A stretch of DNA of 46,886 nt from Entamoeba histolytica HM-1:IMSS (lineage: Eukaryota; Evosea; Mastigamoebida; Endamoebidae). Each line of letters starts with the position of its first letter. Position 1 is the stretch's first letter. Position numbers and translations under genes: made by a program. The notes beneath the pieces are model-generated. The model saw only the letters and a program-made list of their open reading frames with translations, was not told the DNA's origin and made no database searches. The stretch is taken from contig NW_001914986.1 in the NCBI RefSeq assembly GCF_000208925.1, forward strand, positions 1 through 46,886. Direction: 5' to 3'. Of this stretch, positions 10,901-21,589 are shown one piece after another.

Positions 10901-13671
10901 ATTTAGTAAGAAATGAAAATGAAGGAAATTTGATTAATTCAGAATTAATAGCTGATGTTTCAGAGATATCTAATGATGTTAAATTAGTTAATTGAGAGAA
11001 ACAATTATAAGGAATATAATATATAGAACAAGTTGATATATTTAAATCTTTTAATTGTGATAATTCAGTAATTTGTGAAGGAATTGTAATAAGATGATTT
11101 TGGCTTATGTTTAATTGAGTTAATTGATGACATTCTTTTAAATTTTCTTGGACAGGTAAAGCAATAATTCCTTTATTTTGTAAATCAAGATTTTGAATAG
11201 AAGGATTTAAAGGAAAATTACAATTTTTTCCAACATTCATCCATTTAAGAAATAATAATACTAAACTTTGTACACTAAATAAATTCTCATTATACATATC
11301 TATAAGACTGACATTTGTTGAAGAGTTATAGCGTTGATTTTTTAATTTATTTTTCATAACTAATAATCTAACAATTGATCTTTGTGAACGTGATTCATTA
11401 AATCTTAATCTTCCTGACATACAAATAAGTTCTAAATAATTAAGAAGTTGTTGTGAAAATTCAAATGCAGATGGAATAGTCATAACAAATAATGAAATAA
11501 TTCTAATAAATATTAAAAAAGAATGAGGAATAGGACAAATTTCTCCATTATTACAAAAAAAGAAATAATTACTTTGTATAAATTCAACAAATATTAATTC
11601 TACAAACCCATTATAAGTCCAATAATATTTATCTGTAATAAATTGAATTAATGAAGAATATAATGGTAATTCTGTTTCATTATCTCTTCTTGTTTGAAGC
11701 ATAATAGATTCTCCAAGTTTAACTTTAACAAATAAAGAGAAAACATTATTAAAGACAATTGATATATATTTAATATATTCATCAAATATTGTAGTTATTT
11801 CTTTAAAATTAGTTGTTTCAGTAAATTTCTTTGCACTATCAACAATTTTATTCCAAATAATATTAACTTCATCACTTGTTTTAAGTATCATTGAATCATT
11901 CTTTTCTTGTGGACTAAGATAGATCGCATGATATTTTTTTTGAACTTCATCTATTGTTGATAAGAAAAATGATTTTGTTTTATCTACAGTTTTTGATAAA
12001 CTTAATCTACAAATTGTACAACCATTAGAATGTTTATATAAAAATATACATCCTCTAATATTAGGTAGTTCTTTATTTTCATCAACATTATTTAATTGAT
12101 ATGGAATAACATATTCATTTTCTTCTTCTTTAAATACTTTAAATTCATTTGAATTGATATGAATTCCATTTCTATTTATCTTTTTTTCTCCATAATTTTT
12201 AAATGGTATTTCATATGAAATACATTCCACATCATCAATTGGATAATTATCTTCAAATACGCTAGCCATTTGTAATTCATCTCTAAAGTCTTGTAATTGT
12301 TGTATACTTTGAAATGCAAATAGAAATAATCGTAAAAGATTATCATACATTCTTACACATACTTTTTTCTCTTTTGTAATATCTTCTTTACTATCAAATG
12401 ATTTCATTTCCATAATACTTCTTATTGGAATATATGATAATAATAGCAGTCTTGTATTTCTTTGAAAACATTCTTCATCATTTGGAACCCACCAAACACG
12501 AAAATTAGTTATATAAATACGTCCACGTTCCCATTCTTTTGTTGAAACATCATTCATTTGTTTATGAAATGTATAAGTTTTATCTGATATAAGAATGTCA
12601 TCAAATTGTTTAATAATATATTCTCCATAAAGTAGTTTATTATTTAATTGAAATAAATTCATTTTAATATAATTTGTTGGTTTACGTGATTTCAATGAAT
12701 AAAATATTAATAAAAATGTAAAATCCATATCTAATGATATAGGACTAATTAATGAAAACATAGTCTTCTTAAATACATCTTGAAAATGAACAAATACACT
12801 TCCTCTACTATTCATTATTACTAACATAAATCTAAGAGTTCTTATTAAAACATTATATTGTAATGGAGTAAGACAAGTCTGAAGTACTTTATCAAATGAT
12901 CTAACAAATGAATCATCATCATCCCTCATATGATCATGATAAAATTTGATCATTTCTCCAAATGATGTTTCTGATATAATTTCATCAAATGAACATAAAT
13001 AATTCCTAATAATTAAAAATGCTACAGTAGAAGCTTGTTTTTTATCCATTGAATTAAATGGTATCAATTTACCATTATGGTGATTATCAATATATTTATA
13101 CATTTGACGTAAATCACTGTCATCAATTCCTTGATTTTTTAATAACCTTTCTATCCAATAAGTATTAACATTCATTAATGTCTTAAATCATAATAATTAA
13201 CAAACTTCCAAAATTAGTTATATGGAAATACGCTTTAATTTTCTTTAAGACAGTATCACATTCTACAATTCTGAATTTATATTTTCTTAGATCCTGCATT
13301 TTTAATCGTGAAATAGCATTTCCATCCATTTTATACATCTTAACTAAATCAACAAAATTCTTTGACATATTTTCTGATGCCCATAATAACGCAGTGTCAT
13401 AAGTTAAATATTGTAATGGAACAGGTGGAACTTCTTTTTCTATTTTACTTGATAATTCAAAAAATCGAAATGAATGTTCAACAAACAAAGGAATTCCTTC
13501 AATCGTACATTGTTCCCCTTCTGTTTCATTTTCTTTTGTTTTTACAAATAAACAACAACTAGTAGCATTTCTTGTTTGTTCATTAAATGTACATGTACTT
13601 TTACTTTTATGAGACGTCCTATTATCGACTTTAGTAATTCCTTTGATATGTTTATTCACTTGTGCTGACAT
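7932..13671 (-). CDS. giant Roco-like protein: SAM/RhoGAP-like, PH-GRAM, dead myotubularin, LRR, COR-like, TKL kinase
   Basis: Two open frames are joined by a 55-nt intron (13151-13205) that keeps the frame, giving about 1,894 residues. Exon 1 holds a SAM-like helical segment (about 100-155). The first part of exon 2 resembles a RhoGAP fold without an obvious arginine finger. Residues about 330-450 look like the PH-GRAM domain of myotubularins (WERGRIYITNFRVWWVP). Residues about 630-700 match the myotubularin core (ITDKYYWTYNGFVELI), but the CX5R catalytic loop is absent. LRRs occupy about 807-1052. No GTPase P-loop is visible after them, but a COR-like segment follows (about 1227-1347). The kinase (about 1615-1890) has an ATP lysine near 1640, HRDVKSPN near 1752 and DFG near 1775, so it looks active and TKL-type. 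Dictyostelium PATS1, which combines myotubularin, LRR, Roc-COR and kinase, is the closest architecture I know. The likely role is signalling at membranes or the cytoskeleton; substrate unknown. Confidence 0.8.
13151..13205 (-). other. intron, 55 nt, in the Roco-like kinase gene
   Basis: On the minus strand it starts GTTTGT and ends GATAG, the Entamoeba consensus. Removing it joins codon phase 1 of the SAM-bearing frame to the kinase frame with no stop (reading ...HITNFG-K-RLLKNQG...). Without splicing, the upstream frame stops 14 nt after the donor site and the downstream frame would start at an ATG inside the intron. Confidence 0.8.
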
Positions 13672-13841
13672 ATCTCAATACATTTGTTAGTTTTTTTTTC
13701 TTAGTGAAAGATATATTTTATTATATTTTTCTTATTATTATTAGTTTTACCCCTTTAAAGATTATTTTTCTCGTTTTTTTTTTTTTTTAAACTCCATTCA
13801 CAAAAGAAGAAAATATTTCATCTAAAAAATTTTTGAATCTA

Positions 13842-14636
13842 TTAATAAGAGAGATGACTTAATTGTTGTCTTAAGTCTTCATACCGTTTTGTTAAATCAT
13901 TAAATTCTTTCAAATGTTTTTCTTTAAGTTGGATAATGTGTTTTTTATCTATTGAGGATGGATCCTTGTTTAATTGTTCAATAAATATTGATTGTATTTC
14001 TTTTAACTTTTTAACAGTTTCAGAAAGTTCTAATTGAATTGAATGACGAGTTGGTTTTGATGAAGTAGGAGAAATAGTATGTTTTAATGAATGACGAGAA
14101 GAAGATTTAGGTTCTTTTGGAGATTTAGGTTCTTTTTGAGAGTGTTGTACATCTTGGTTATTAGTGATAGATTCTTGTGAGTGTTGAGACTTTTTTTTGT
14201 CTTGAGAAGCATGTGTATTTATCACTGTTAATGTTAATTTTTCTTTTTCTTTTCTCAATAGTTCTTCTCTCTTTTGTTTTTCTTTTTGTTTATCTAAATC
14301 AGATTGTGTATGTTGTTGAGGTTGTTGAGTTTGACGTGAAAAAGATGATGTTATTGTTTTTGTTAAAGGAATAGATTTTTGTTTTTGTTGTATATAAAAT
14401 CCAATGATTGATAGTTTATCATAAACAGGAGGAACAACACCTTCTTGAGATTTAAATATTGTCTTTTCATGTGAGTTTAAAGCTGTTAACACAATTTCTT
14501 CGTTTGGTAATATTAATTTAATAACATTATTTTCTTTTTTTATCTGAAGATTTCCTTTTCTTATTTTATCTGCGATATCATTTTCTACTTCAAAATGGTA
14601 ATATTTCTGTGATTCATTTGAAAGTGGCGTAAACAT
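13842..14636 (-). CDS. hypothetical charged protein, 264 aa
   Basis: I do not recognise this gene. The first 95 or so residues are a compact, non-repetitive domain with alternating polar and hydrophobic residues (for example IRKGNLQIKKENNVIKLIL), likely beta-rich. Residues about 100-205 are low complexity, rich in Gln, Ser, Lys and Pro with several SPKEPKS-like patches, and probably disordered. The last 60 residues are a predicted coiled coil ending in a Leu-rich tail. An N-terminal beta domain, a disordered linker and a C-terminal helical coil recall RNA polymerase II elongation factors of the ELL group, but no diagnostic motif supports that. The start is the first ATG. It is divergent from the next gene, with 270 bp between starts. 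Confidence 0.7.
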   Translation of the reverse strand: MFTPLSNESQKYYHFEVENDIADKIRKGNLQIKKENNVIKLILPNEEIVLTALNSHEKTIFKSQEGVVPPVYDKLSIIGFYIQQKQKSIPLTKTITSSFSRQTQQPQQHTQSDLDKQKEKQKREELLRKEKEKLTLTVINTHASQDKKKSQHSQESITNNQDVQHSQKEPKSPKEPKSSSRHSLKHTISPTSSKPTRHSIQLELSETVKKLKEIQSIFIEQLNKDPSSIDKKHIIQLKEKHLKEFNDLTKRYEDLRQQLSHLSY

Positions 14637-14906
14637 TGGTTTCTCTTTTTTAGTTTTTCTTTTAATTTTTCTTTATTTTTTTCTTATCACTAACATTCTA
14701 TATTTCTTTTCTTACTACAATTTTTCCGTGTTATAAGACATAATTAAATAAGATATAAAAACACAAAAAAGTTTAGATAAAAAATAATTATAAAATAAAT
14801 AGCGTAAGGAATAACGAACAGTTAAAGCTCAAAAAGAAATAATACTAAGAAAGGAAGATATTAATTATTTTGAAAAAAACTTAATTATTTAAAAAGAATT
14901 TGTTGA
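14637..14906. promoter_or_regulatory. divergent intergenic region
   Basis: This 270-bp AT-rich spacer separates the starts of two divergent genes and must hold both promoters. I see no clear match to the Entamoeba GAAC or TATA-like elements. The call rests on gene orientation only. Confidence 0.4.
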
Positions 14907-17101
14907 ATGGGAAAAACAATTAAACGACAAATTAGTTATCATGAAATAAGTGAACAATTAAAGAAAGAAATGATAAATTTTGAAAAAGAATATAAATTAA
15001 TTCCAACAAAAGGCTCAATTATGAAAACTTATTTAAAAAAATTAGAGAAGGAATTAATTTCTTTACATTCCATTCTCAGTTTACAAATCCCAATTGACAA
15101 TGTTGAAGACCAAATGAATATACTAACTAATCTTTTTGATATTTGGAGATTATTAATTGATATATTAAGAGGGATAGATCAATTATTATTACCTAATGTA
15201 TTCTATAAGTTGTTAATTGTAATATTATTAAGGTTTGTATTCTTTCAACAATACTGTATGTTTATCAAAAATATTAATATGAGATTAGGAGTGAGATACA
15301 ACCACATCATCTTATTATTAATAATCCTGCTATGACTGATTCTAATAAAAGTCAGTTTATTGAAAAAGCAAAAGAAGTTAAATTTTTATTATATGATACG
15401 TTCTATACAATGAATAATTTAATGAATGAAAAACAATTAATTCTATATGGCTCAATGGAAATTCGTCTAAAGCCTCTTAAAACAGAAAAAAAAGAAAAGA
15501 AAAAAGATATTAAAGATAAAGATTCTAAAGGATTAGATAAAACTCCAGAAAAAAAAAGAAAAAAGGTTGATATTATGATTAAAGACGCATTACCTCAAAG
15601 TGCTATTTCACCAAGAGAAGGTAATAAAGAATTTCAACCTTCTCAAATAGGTGATGGAGAAAATGGAGTTGGATCACCACGAGTAATAAATAGAGATGAT
15701 TTTAATGAAACTTCCCATGATGAAGAAAATTCGTTATTAATGACACTTAATGAACAAAAAAGATTATCTGTATTATCAAAAGTATTAGTAAAACCATTAG
15801 AAGAAGTAAGAAAAACAAAAGATGAAAATATGACAAAGAAACAAAAACGTTTATCAGCTCATTTTGGAGTTGAAATTGGAGCAGAAGATCAATTCTTTTT
15901 TGAGAATAATGTTTCTCCAATATTTGTTCAGTTCTTTCCACAATATATTGCATACACATTTTTTCAAATACCAGAATTTAGATTAGAATTATTACAATTA
16001 ATAAGAGATGATAATATTGTTGAATTGGGTTTAAAGAAATGTCAAAATAATGATGAAATGAAAGAAATTAAAAAACAATTTCCAAGAGTATTTGGATTTG
16101 ATGATATGTTTGATTTATTAGATGAAGATGAAAATAATATACAAGAACAATATTTTTCATTAAAAAAGAATTGGATGGAATTGTTTTTACCAACCAGTGA
16201 TTTTTTTATGACATTTTTTTATTACTATGGACAATTTGTATATTATTCATTAAAAGGATATGACTTTGAATTATATGGAGAAATATTTGGATTAAAAGAA
16301 CTTATTGAGGTTTATGTTAAACAACGGATTGAAAAGATTAGTGAACATTCTTCATTATTAATGAGAGAAAATGATAAAAGATGTGTGTTATTACATTATC
16401 CTTTTATATTAGATTATATGATTATTAAAATTATTCATAATACCAATGTTTATAATATTGAACAATGTGACTTTATGATTGAGTCATTCACAAAATGGCT
16501 AAATACTTTAATTGAACATCAGCGATTTTGTACAACTGATTTTATTCTTGACTCGTTTATTGGAGCATTAGACAAGATATTTGAAACTGACCACTTTCAA
16601 TTAATTACATCAACTATCATTATGTTATTTAATTCATCTTATTATTTTATTGGAGAGTCAAGAATTAAATTATTTGTTGAATTTCTTACAAAAAAATGGT
16701 TCTTTACATTATTTACTCATTGGAATTATTATGTCCGTCAAGCCTTTCATCATTTCATTTTATATAAATTTCTTTTTACAAGAAGGTCCCATCTTAATTG
16801 GGCTCGTTTTGATAAAACAGAAGTTGACGTATATAAAAGACAAGCTTCCTTTGGTGTTAATGGTGAAGACATAGATCGGTTTGTTTTAGCTTCTATTGAT
16901 GAAAAGATAACTTCTATTCGTTTGGTTTGTGATGGAGATACAAATAAATTATTAGTCATGAAGAAGGTCTATTGCCAAGCCGCATTTGCTGAATATGAAA
17001 AAGCACTCAAACTCTATAATGATTGGGATAAATCAAAAGCATTAGAAATCCCAAAAATCAAACCAAATTTGAGTGAATTTGATTTTGAGAATCTAAATTG
17101 A
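14907..17101 (+). CDS. large conserved-looking protein, possibly DUF1765-like
   Basis: Two frames are joined by a 56-nt intron (15233-15288) to give about 712 residues. Exon 1 ends inside an Arg codon and the reading continues as SEIQPHHLIINNPAMTDS. Residues about 165-290 are lysine- and serine-rich and probably disordered. The rest, from about 310, is a mostly helical alpha-solenoid-like region rich in Phe, Leu and Ile. Near residue 575 is a patch reading WFFTLFTHWNYYVRQAFHHF, whose HW...VR..FH pattern recalls the fungal DUF1765 (UPF0592) family. I give this as a weak family guess with no known function. The first ATG at 14907 is used because upstream sequence is rich in stops. Confidence 0.75.
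15233..15288 (+). other. intron, 56 nt
   Basis: It begins GTTTGT and ends GATTAG. Splicing joins phase 2 of the 142-codon upstream frame to the long downstream frame without a stop. Unspliced, the upstream frame becomes an atypical hydrophobic tail and stops near 15335. Confidence 0.8.
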
Positions 17102-17262
17102 TTAAAAATGTGTATTATTTATCGTTATATATAACAAAAATGAATAAGACAAAAGTAAAACTTTGTAAAACATGAAACAAAATAATCTAAAAAAAGAATG
17201 ATGTGATTGAAAGAATGAAAATAGAAAAAAAGTTGAACTTAAAATCAAAAATTTGTATTACT

Positions 17263-20139
17263 ATGTCATTACTCAATGAAACCACAACACCAACTAAATT
17301 AAGTAAAAAAAAGAAAAGTATTTTCAATTCTGATTGTATCACATTTACACCTATTGGTAGTGGTTCTTCAACACCTCGAAGAGAATCTATTCTTAGTTCA
17401 TTACCGAATGATGAACTTAAAGAAGTTAGTATCGAAAATGTTATCAGTGAATTATATTTTGATCAATTAACATTAACGACATCAATAGTTCATATCATAA
17501 ATATCAATTTACCAAAAACACATATTGTATTACATAAATTTATGCATGAATTAAATGAATTAGATAAATATGTTACAGCAGTTTATGGAATAACTGCACC
17601 TTATTTACCAAAGAAATCTTTTTATCCATTGCATAATGAAGAAATAACACAATATTTACAAGAAGTTATTTGTCTTGATAAATTTTTTGATTCAATTTAT
17701 GTAAAAGAATTCTTTCGTGAAAACCATCAAATATCACAGTGTATGTCTTTACATCATCCTCAAATGTCAGGTGTATTAATGAAAGAAGGATATCTTTTAA
17801 AACGATGGAAAGAACGTTTTGTAGTAGTAAAAAATTCATATTTATTTTATTTTGTTAGTGAAAAAAGTATGGTAAGACTAGAACAACCACGTTGTATCGT
17901 TTCATTATCAGGTGCTATTCTATCGACAAATGGATTAGTTATTAAAATTACTACTAAAGAACGTCAATCCTTTAATTTTTCTTGTACTGATGAGACAACA
18001 CTTAATCAATGGCTTGTTGCTCTTAATGCAGTTATTTGTTTTAAACCATCCCCACAAAAACAACAAAGAATGACAAAAAAATATACATTACTTGGAGTTG
18101 ATGAACTTAGCACACCAATACAATCAACTAAAGAAAATAAAACTGTTACTCCTCGAAGAAGTACAGAATTTCTTATTTCAAGAGTAAATTGTTTGAAAGA
18201 TGAAGCAGATAAAATAATTGAATCGTATGAACATCAACCAGATAAAGAAAGCCTTGTAATGGTATTAAAACAATTTAAACAAATTCAATCAGTAGATTTA
18301 TCATCTACATCTCTTATTGATTATTATAATAGTAAAATTGTGCAATTTGGAGATGATCCTCTACTTTTTAGGTTTCTTCAAATCTTTAAAGAAATACGTG
18401 AATTAAGTGGAATGCGTCCAAATGTACCTAAATTATGTACCTCTCCTTTAGGAAGATACAGTCTTCAACCAAAGTCTTCTTGTTCATCATCACAAACAAG
18501 TCCAAGAACCTTAACATCTCAATTTACTACCCAATGTCGGTTATGTAATAATACTTATTATGTTGATGAATTAACTAAACATTCTTATTATTGTAAGTTA
18601 TGCAATGAAATTTGTCTTAAACAAACGACTTGTAAAACAAGGTTATTGGCTATTGCTGAAGAGATTAATAAACAAAAAAGATATCATAAAGGAAGTATTG
18701 AATATTCTGGTCTTGCAGAAAAAGCTTTAAAATGTTCACAAATAGAAGTTATTAATCAAAATAATATTGACTATATGAATGATGCAGAACAATTATTAGA
18801 ACAAAGTATTAATCAAAAAAGTGATGTTTGTTATAAAACATTCGCACTAATTGTAATTAAATTAATTAAATTAAGAAGACAAATGTTCATTAATATATTA
18901 AAAGGTGATTATGGAGAGAATGGTAACATGTGGGAATTTCTTTCTGTTGTTAGTAATGAATTAGTAATTGAAGATCCTCAATCAAAATGGCAACAAGTTG
19001 GATTAGATGATTTTGAAGTCATTAAAAAATTTAGTGAAGGAGCATACTCAAAATTATATCTTGTAAAAAAGAAAACTACTGGAGATGTTTATGCAATGAA
19101 AGTGAGTAAGAAATCAGATATGAAAAGAAAAAATGTTATTGATGGTGTTTTAGCAGAGAAGAAAATTTTACAATTATCTAATACTAGGAGTGTTGTTAAA
19201 TTGTATTATGCATTTCAAGATAGTAGTAACTTGTTTCTTGTAATGGAATATTGTCCTGGAGGCGATTTAAGATGTATTTTACGAAATCTTAATTATCTTG
19301 AAGAAAGTGTAGTAAGAATATATACTGCTGAAATTATATTAGCATTGGAATATATTCATTCGTTAGGATGTATTCACAGAGACCTTAAACCTGATAATGT
19401 GTTAATTGATAAAAATGGTCATTTATTATTAACTGATTTTGGGTTATCAGTTGTTGGGTTATGTAATGAACAACATGGAATTAAAGAGTCTAGATTATTA
19501 TGTACACCTGACTATGTAGCTCCAGAATCATTAAGAGATTATTATTATTGTCAAGCAAGTGATTATTTTAGTTTAGGGTGTATGGTTTATGAAATGCTTT
19601 TAGGAATACCTCCATTTCATTGTGATTCACCAAATCAAATTTTTGAATTAATTAAAGAAGGGATCTATGATTGGCCTGAAGACGTCAATATTAGTGAAGA
19701 ATGTAAAGACTTTGTTAATGGATTACTTACTGTTGATTATAATCAACGTCTAGGAGCTAAAAGTATAGATGAAATAAAAAATCACAAATGGATGAAACCA
19801 ATTTCATTTGATAGTTTGTTGAGTGAAAGTAGAGAGGATATATTCGTTCCTGAATTAGAAAATGAATTAGACACAGGTTATTTTGATATTGATGTTGATA
19901 GAAACAACACCTTAATTAAAGATGAAGACTGGACTGGAGATAACACATTCTATTCATTTGACTGTGTTAATACTAATCAAGTAATTGACCAAAATATTGA
20001 AATTGTTGAAAGAAGAAGTAGTGCAGTTAACCTTTGTGATGACGATGATGAAAGTTCACAAGAAACAACAAGTGAACAAGACGATAACAATAATGATATG
20101 ACCCGTTCAATGAGTATGTTTAACTTCCATCATAAATAA
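17263..20139 (+). CDS. PX-PH-zinc AGC protein kinase (MAST/IRE/RIM15-like)
   Basis: From the ATG at 17263 the protein has 958 residues; an in-frame ATG at 17215 is also possible. Residues about 70-160 resemble a PX domain (YLPKKSF...YLQEV...VKEFF). A PH domain covers about 165-260 (GYLLKRWKERFVVV, ending in a conserved W near 250). A CRLC...H...C zinc-type motif near 425-450 closely resembles the one in plant IRE kinases. The AGC kinase domain covers about 585-844: a poor glycine loop (FSEGAYSKLY), lysine in YAMK near 613, HRDLKPDN near 706, DFG near 725 and CTPDYVAPE. The C-tail carries an FYSF hydrophobic motif, and the end is acidic and Ser-rich. MAST, IRE, RIM15 and Greatwall kinases control growth, polarity and cell cycle; PX and PH domains would place this one on phosphoinositide membranes. 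The activity looks intact. The substrate is unknown. Confidence 0.85.
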   Translation: MSLLNETTTPTKLSKKKKSIFNSDCITFTPIGSGSSTPRRESILSSLPNDELKEVSIENVISELYFDQLTLTTSIVHIININLPKTHIVLHKFMHELNELDKYVTAVYGITAPYLPKKSFYPLHNEEITQYLQEVICLDKFFDSIYVKEFFRENHQISQCMSLHHPQMSGVLMKEGYLLKRWKERFVVVKNSYLFYFVSEKSMVRLEQPRCIVSLSGAILSTNGLVIKITTKERQSFNFSCTDETTLNQWLVALNAVICFKPSPQKQQRMTKKYTLLGVDELSTPIQSTKENKTVTPRRSTEFLISRVNCLKDEADKIIESYEHQPDKESLVMVLKQFKQIQSVDLSSTSLIDYYNSKIVQFGDDPLLFRFLQIFKEIRELSGMRPNVPKLCTSPLGRYSLQPKSSCSSSQTSPRTLTSQFTTQCRLCNNTYYVDELTKHSYYCKLCNEICLKQTTCKTRLLAIAEEINKQKRYHKGSIEYSGLAEKALKCSQIEVINQNNIDYMNDAEQLLEQSINQKSDVCYKTFALIVIKLIKLRRQMFINILKGDYGENGNMWEFLSVVSNELVIEDPQSKWQQVGLDDFEVIKKFSEGAYSKLYLVKKKTTGDVYAMKVSKKSDMKRKNVIDGVLAEKKILQLSNTRSVVKLYYAFQDSSNLFLVMEYCPGGDLRCILRNLNYLEESVVRIYTAEIILALEYIHSLGCIHRDLKPDNVLIDKNGHLLLTDFGLSVVGLCNEQHGIKESRLLCTPDYVAPESLRDYYYCQASDYFSLGCMVYEMLLGIPPFHCDSPNQIFELIKEGIYDWPEDVNISEECKDFVNGLLTVDYNQRLGAKSIDEIKNHKWMKPISFDSLLSESREDIFVPELENELDTGYFDIDVDRNNTLIKDEDWTGDNTFYSFDCVNTNQVIDQNIEIVERRSSAVNLCDDDDESSQETTSEQDDNNNDMTRSMSMFNFHHK

Positions 20140-20293
20140 CATACCAAATTTTATTGTTTTATATAACAAAATATTAATAATTATTTTAGTATTTATATTT
20201 TTGTTTTTGTTATTAATTAAAAAAAACTAGTAAGTTTATCAATAACTATAAGAAAAATAAAAAAAAAAACAGAAAAAAAGGGAAAAACAAACA

Positions 20294-21238
20294 ATGTCTG
20301 TGGTTGAAAGAGAAAGATGGTCATTAGAAGTTGATAAAGCTGTTGACCTTGTTAAGGCTAATTCTCATGAAGGAATTGTACCAAGCCAATACAGTAAAAA
20401 GTTAAATGATTCTGTCTTGCAATTAGTACTATCAACAATTGAATTAGTAAAGGTTTTAGGAAAAGATGGAAGTGAAGATATAATCACAAAAACTTTAGAC
20501 ACATTTAGGTCATTGTTATCTGTTGTTAATTTAAATGCAAACAATTCAACATATTCTGTCATTGCTTCAGCATTTCACTTATTTAATTATCTTCATATCT
20601 TTAGTCAAATGGATGACTTTCTTTCTTCAGCACAACATCTTATTAAAGAAGACACAACTCGTAGCATGTATTGTATGTACCATTACTATGCTGGAATGAC
20701 AATGCTTATCAAAAACAAACCAAGTGATGCCCTTATTCATTTAACTGAAGCAATCAATTATATTCCAGCTGATTCACCTAATTACAGAAAAACATTAATT
20801 CCATTAATTGTCTTACATTTAAGAAAAGGAGAATATCCCCCTCAACAACTTCTTTCTACTCACCACTTAGAAGAAGAATTTACTAATTTAATTCTTTCAG
20901 TCGAAAGAGGTGATGTAGTATTATATGAAAATGAAATAAGAAAGCATGAAGCATTCTTTATTCATCATGGATTATTCTTATTGGTGGAGTCTTTAAAACT
21001 TATTGTTTATCGAAATCTCTTTGATTTAGTACAAAAATCTTTAAATACAAATAAAATCCTTTATTCTGCTTTTCAAAATGCCCTTAGTGTGTTTGGTAAA
21101 ACTTGTTCTGAAACTGAGTTAGAATTTATTGTAGCCAATATGGTTTATAAAGGGTTAATGAAGTGTCAGATCTATCATCAATTTAAAGCATTTGTTCTTC
21201 CTCCATCAAATGCTTTCAGTTATTTTGAAGATAAGTGA
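20294..21238 (+). CDS. PCI-domain protein, PCID2/Thp1-like (TREX-2 mRNA export)
   Basis: The 314-residue protein is helical throughout. Its middle reads YYAGMTMLIKNKPSDALIHL, followed by a segment ending RKTLIPLIVLHLRKGEYPP, then HHGLFLLVESLKLIVYRNLF, the order seen in PCID2/Thp1 proteins. The final part would be the PCI winged helix. Thp1/PCID2 pairs with Sac3/GANP and Sem1/DSS1 in the TREX-2 complex, which links transcription to mRNA export at the nuclear pore. The paralogue CSN12 has the same fold and cannot be fully excluded. At 314 residues it is shorter than the roughly 400 residues of animal PCID2. The start is the first ATG after a stop-rich leader. Confidence 0.75.
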   Translation: MSVVERERWSLEVDKAVDLVKANSHEGIVPSQYSKKLNDSVLQLVLSTIELVKVLGKDGSEDIITKTLDTFRSLLSVVNLNANNSTYSVIASAFHLFNYLHIFSQMDDFLSSAQHLIKEDTTRSMYCMYHYYAGMTMLIKNKPSDALIHLTEAINYIPADSPNYRKTLIPLIVLHLRKGEYPPQQLLSTHHLEEEFTNLILSVERGDVVLYENEIRKHEAFFIHHGLFLLVESLKLIVYRNLFDLVQKSLNTNKILYSAFQNALSVFGKTCSETELEFIVANMVYKGLMKCQIYHQFKAFVLPPSNAFSYFEDK

Positions 21239-21589
21239 TTGGTTTTTTTGTTTATTTGGTTGTTCTTTTTTTCTCTTTGAAAAATAATGTTCTTCTGAAA
21301 AATGGAATTGCAAAAATTAGTGATATTGTCTCATTGCTTCGTATCAATATAACTTCTGAATTAATTTATAAAACTCTTAATTAGAATTACTCTTTAATTT
21401 CTATTCTATTTATTTTACTTCTTTTATTAACATTTTTTATTTATCTATTACTGTGTATTTGTTTGAGGTACTATATAAGAGTCAACAAAAAAAAGTTAGA
21501 TAAAAGCCATTTTATTATTGTTATTGGCGAGAAGTGATTTTTTTTTCATTTTCTTCAATGTGTTTTACTTCTAATTTATAATTATTTTT
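21239..21589. other. spacer between PCID2-like gene and LINE fragment
   Basis: T-rich downstream sequence of the PCID2-like gene, with no gene or RNA seen. A T-rich patch right after the stop codon may serve in 3' end formation. Confidence 0.5.

Noticed and set aside
17203..17262. Upstream extension of the PX-PH kinase starting with GTG
   Set aside because: Non-ATG starts are not expected in a eukaryote; the ATG at 17263 is preferred, with 17215 as the alternative.
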